In this document: piece after piece, positions 31,298-33,210 of the stretch
Numbering within the stretch: the stretch's first letter is position 1
How the letters are laid out: each line of letters opens with the position of its first letter
Source: UBA9715 sp964553375
Lineage (GTDB): Bacteria > Actinomycetota > Coriobacteriia > Coriobacteriales > Eggerthellaceae
Assembly (NCBI GenBank): GCA_964553375.1
Contig: CAZKKN010000019.1
Coordinates: forward strand, 1-33,210
Direction: 5' to 3'
DNA length: 33,210 nucleotides
The notes under the pieces: model-generated
The model's input: only the letters and a program-made list of their open reading frames with translations
Databases searched by the model: none
Told to the model about the DNA's origin: nothing
Program-made: the position numbers and the translations under genes

Positions 31298-31309
31298 GAT
31301 CCCTCGCGC

Positions 31310-31415
31310 AGCTTCGCATCATCACACGACACGAAGGGTGGGAGGGTGCTCACAAAGCGAGTTCCGCGGCCGAAAGCAAGGACTATTTGAGCGACTGAGC
31401 GCCCTCCCGCCCTTC
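31310..31415. repeat. 106-base palindromic repeat, copy 2, at the leuS 3' end
   Basis: This copy directly abuts the leuS stop codon (TAA, 31418-31420). Its stem is GAAGGGTGGG... (31333-31351) with ...CCCGCCCTTC (31397-31415). Compared with copy 1, an A-T pair has become G-C, and a C-G pair has become a T-G wobble, so pairing is kept despite change. It probably forms the leuS 3' end. Confidence 0.85.
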
Positions 31416-31417
31416 AC

Positions 31418-33210
31418 TTAAGCAACGATGTTGACCAAGCGGCCTTTCACCACGATGACCTTGCGCGGCTCCTTACCCCCGAGGGCGCGCCCCACTTCCT
31501 GGAGCGCAGCGGCCTTCACGTCGTCTTCCGAAGCATCAGCTGCCACGGTGATGCGGCCCTTCACCTTGCCGTTTATCTGCACCGCCAGCTCCACCTCGTC
31601 GGATTTCGCCTGCTCAGGGTCGAAGGTGGGCCAAGGTTGATCGTGGATGGAGCCTTCGCCGCCCAAAGCATCGTGCCAAAGCTCTTCAGCCCAGTGCGGG
31701 GCGATAGGCGCCATGAGCTTCACCAGCACCTCGGCCACGTCGCGGCAAAGCGGACCGCCGGTCTCGCAATTCACGCGATGCTCTGCCGGGCGCACCCGCA
31801 GGAAAGTACCAGCGGCATTGGTGAGCTCCATAATGGCGGCCAGCGCAGTGTTGTAGTTGTTGCGCTCTATGTCATCGGTCACCTTGCCCACCACGCGATG
31901 GCGTTCGCGCTTCATCTCCATCGCCAGCTTATGGGCGTTTTCGGCAGGGGCCTCGGGGTCGAAAAGCGTCTTCTCGCCGGCGCTGCCAACCAGGTCGTAC
32001 ACGATGCGCCACAGGCGGTTCAAGAACTTATACATGCCCGCCAGGCCATCCTCGCTCCACATCTTCTCCTTGTCGGGCGGCCCCATGAACAGCATGGTGG
32101 CCCGCACCGCATCGGCACCATAGCCGGCAATCATCTCCTCGGGCGAAACCACATTGCCCTTGGACTTGCTCATCACGTCGCCATGCTCGTCAAGCACCAT
32201 GCCCTGGCAAAGCAGGTTGGTGAACGGCTCATCGAAATCGAGCATCCCCTCGTCGCGCAGCACTTTCGTGAAGAAACGCGAGTACAGCAGATGCAAGATG
32301 GCATGCTCGATGCCGCCGATGTATTGATCCACCGGCATCCAGGCATTGGCTTTGGACGAATCGAACGCGCGCTCGTGGTTGTGAGGATCGGTATAGCGCA
32401 TGTAATACCAGCTGGAGCATGTGAACGTGTCCATGGTGTCGGTCTCGCGCCGAGCCGGGCCGCCGCACTGGGGGCAGGTGCAGTGCACGAATTCCTCGTG
32501 GGTGGCCAGGGTCTCCCCGGCCCCGAGGTCTATCTCCTCGGGCAGCAGCACCGGCAGATCCTCATAGGGCACCGGCACCACGCCGCACTGAGGGCAATGG
32601 ATGGCCGGAATGGGATTTCCCCAATAGCGCTGGCGGCTGATCAGCCAGTCGCGCAGACGGAACTCCACCTTGCGCTTGCCGCGGCCGGCGCGCTCAAGCT
32701 CGGCCACAATGGCTTCCTCGCCCGCGGAATGCTTGCCGCCCTTCATGCCGGTGAACGGGCCAGACTGGACCAGGATACCTTCGGCGGCATAGGCCTCGGG
32801 CCAATCCACCTCGGTAACCACCCGGTCAGGCTGGTCTTTCAGCTGCGGGTAAAGCGGGTCGTCCTCATTCAGGATGATGGGGATGATAGGCAAGTCGTAC
32901 TTGCGAGCGAACTCGAAGTCGCGCTGGTCGCCGCAGGGCACCGCCATCACAGCGCCGGTGCCGTAGTCGGCCACTACGTAGTCGGCCACCCAAACAGGCA
33001 CCTGCTGGCCATTCACGGGGTTGATGACATAGCGACCCGTGAACACGCCGTGTTTCTCGTGGTCGCCCTGAGCGCGCTCCACAGCGGTGATCTTCTTCGC
33101 TTCCTCCACCAGCTCCATCACTGCGGCCTCTTGCTCCGTTCCCGCCACCAGGTCCGCCAAACCCGGGTATTCCGGAGCCAAGACGAAGAAGCTGCACCCG
33201 AACAGCGTGT
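31418..33210 (-). CDS. leuS: Leucyl-tRNA synthetase, C-terminal part (runs off window)
   Basis: The frame stays open to the window end at 33210, where it reads TLFGCSFFVLAPEYPG, so the N-terminus with the HIGH motif lies beyond. The present part holds the end of the CP1 editing domain (YGTGAVMAVPCGDQRDFEFA), the catalytic core (FTCSSWYYMRY, IGGIEHAILHLLYSRFF), the KMSKS loop as VMSKSKGN, and the anticodon-binding and C-terminal domains up to VKGRLVNIVA. The enzyme charges tRNA-Leu in the cytoplasm. About 597 residues are visible of an expected 800-870. In the editing pocket GHDQRD of E. coli is CGDQRD here; the catalytic Asp is kept, and this position varies in actinobacteria. Its stop codon is followed within two bases by a palindromic repeat. 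Confidence 0.96.
   Translation of the reverse strand, partial: TLFGCSFFVLAPEYPGLADLVAGTEQEAAVMELVEEAKKITAVERAQGDHEKHGVFTGRYVINPVNGQQVPVWVADYVVADYGTGAVMAVPCGDQRDFEFARKYDLPIIPIILNEDDPLYPQLKDQPDRVVTEVDWPEAYAAEGILVQSGPFTGMKGGKHSAGEEAIVAELERAGRGKRKVEFRLRDWLISRQRYWGNPIPAIHCPQCGVVPVPYEDLPVLLPEEIDLGAGETLATHEEFVHCTCPQCGGPARRETDTMDTFTCSSWYYMRYTDPHNHERAFDSSKANAWMPVDQYIGGIEHAILHLLYSRFFTKVLRDEGMLDFDEPFTNLLCQGMVLDEHGDVMSKSKGNVVSPEEMIAGYGADAVRATMLFMGPPDKEKMWSEDGLAGMYKFLNRLWRIVYDLVGSAGEKTLFDPEAPAENAHKLAMEMKRERHRVVGKVTDDIERNNYNTALAAIMELTNAAGTFLRVRPAEHRVNCETGGPLCRDVAEVLVKLMAPIAPHWAEELWHDALGGEGSIHDQPWPTFDPEQAKSDEVELAVQINGKVKGRITVAADASEDDVKAAALQEVGRALGGKEPRKVIVVKGRLVNIVA

Larger units (their letters stand above)
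30801..31417. other. 617-base repeat-rich non-coding interval between leuS and tatA
   Basis: No convincing gene lies here. From the tatA side the interval holds a small hairpin (CGGTTT/AAACCG, about 30928-30947), palindromic repeat copy 1 (30993-31098), a terminal-inverted-repeat element (31141-31297) and palindromic repeat copy 2 (31310-31415), each listed separately. Short frames on the plus strand encode the same peptide in both repeats and are not real genes. Confidence 0.7.

Noticed and set aside
30889..31390. Two plus-strand frames ending in nearly the same peptide (GRVLTKRVPRPKAR)
   Set aside because: The shared peptide comes from the duplicated 106-base palindromic repeat; stem pairing, not protein coding, explains the conservation.
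30993..31415. Possible CRISPR array
   Set aside because: There are only two repeat copies, 106 bases long, with strong internal palindromes and a terminal-inverted-repeat element between them; no cas genes.
32900..32980. Editing-defective LeuRS, because His of GHDQRD is replaced
   Set aside because: The key Asp is kept and actinobacterial enzymes commonly vary at the preceding residues, so loss of editing is not supported.

Overview
The window is a high-GC bacterial chromosome segment. I place it in the Actinomycetota, most likely class Coriobacteriia (Eggerthella/Gordonibacter/Slackia-like). The main reasons are a membrane-anchored LuxR-type regulator with about a dozen hydrophobic segments (a family expanded in that group), GC-rich codon use, a secretin-less Flp/Tad pilus locus, and actinobacterial-looking housekeeping genes. 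This placement is an inference. Nearly all genes are on the minus strand; only 15108-18193 and one tRNA are on the plus strand.

Region 1 (1-9531): recJ fused to a RecQ-like helicase, cysK, a Uup-type ABC-F ATPase, and leuC-leuD-leuB. The leu genes and uup read in one direction with short gaps, behind a candidate TTGACA promoter. Three hairpins follow recJ, and a large nested palindrome follows cysK.

Region 2 (9650-14898): a peptidoglycan-binding-domain protein coupled to a polyprenyl diphosphate synthase, a dinitrogenase-cofactor-family (NifX/NafY-like) protein, tRNA-Leu(TAA), an exopolyphosphatase coupled to a long FtsB/DivIC-like protein, and a short DtxR/MntR-type regulator.

Region 3 (15108-18193, plus strand): a lipoprotein of the class A beta-lactamase fold, threonine synthase, and a ModE-type stand-alone winged-helix protein.

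Region 4 (18223-28286, minus): a complete-looking Tad/Flp pilus operon of 13 tightly overlapping genes. It runs cpaB, tadZ, tadA, tadB, tadC, flp, a second tiny prepilin-like gene, tadE, a large TadG-like protein, a second tadE, then three accessory genes (membrane protein, DUF192, zinc ribbon). No prepilin peptidase and no secretin gene is in the window. The ATPase (TadA), platform (TadB/TadC), localisation factor (TadZ) and pilins would together assemble Flp pili.

Region 5 (28608-33210): tRNA-Val(TAC) with a strong terminator, the membrane LuxR regulator behind a perfect 13-bp-arm hairpin, tatA, a 617-bp non-coding interval, and the C-terminal part of leuS running off the window end. The interval holds two 106-nt palindromic repeats flanking a 157-bp element with terminal inverted repeats.

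The least explained material is the fused RecJ-helicase and the non-coding palindromic elements behind cysK, ppx and leuS. All motif and residue positions were counted by eye; no database search was run.
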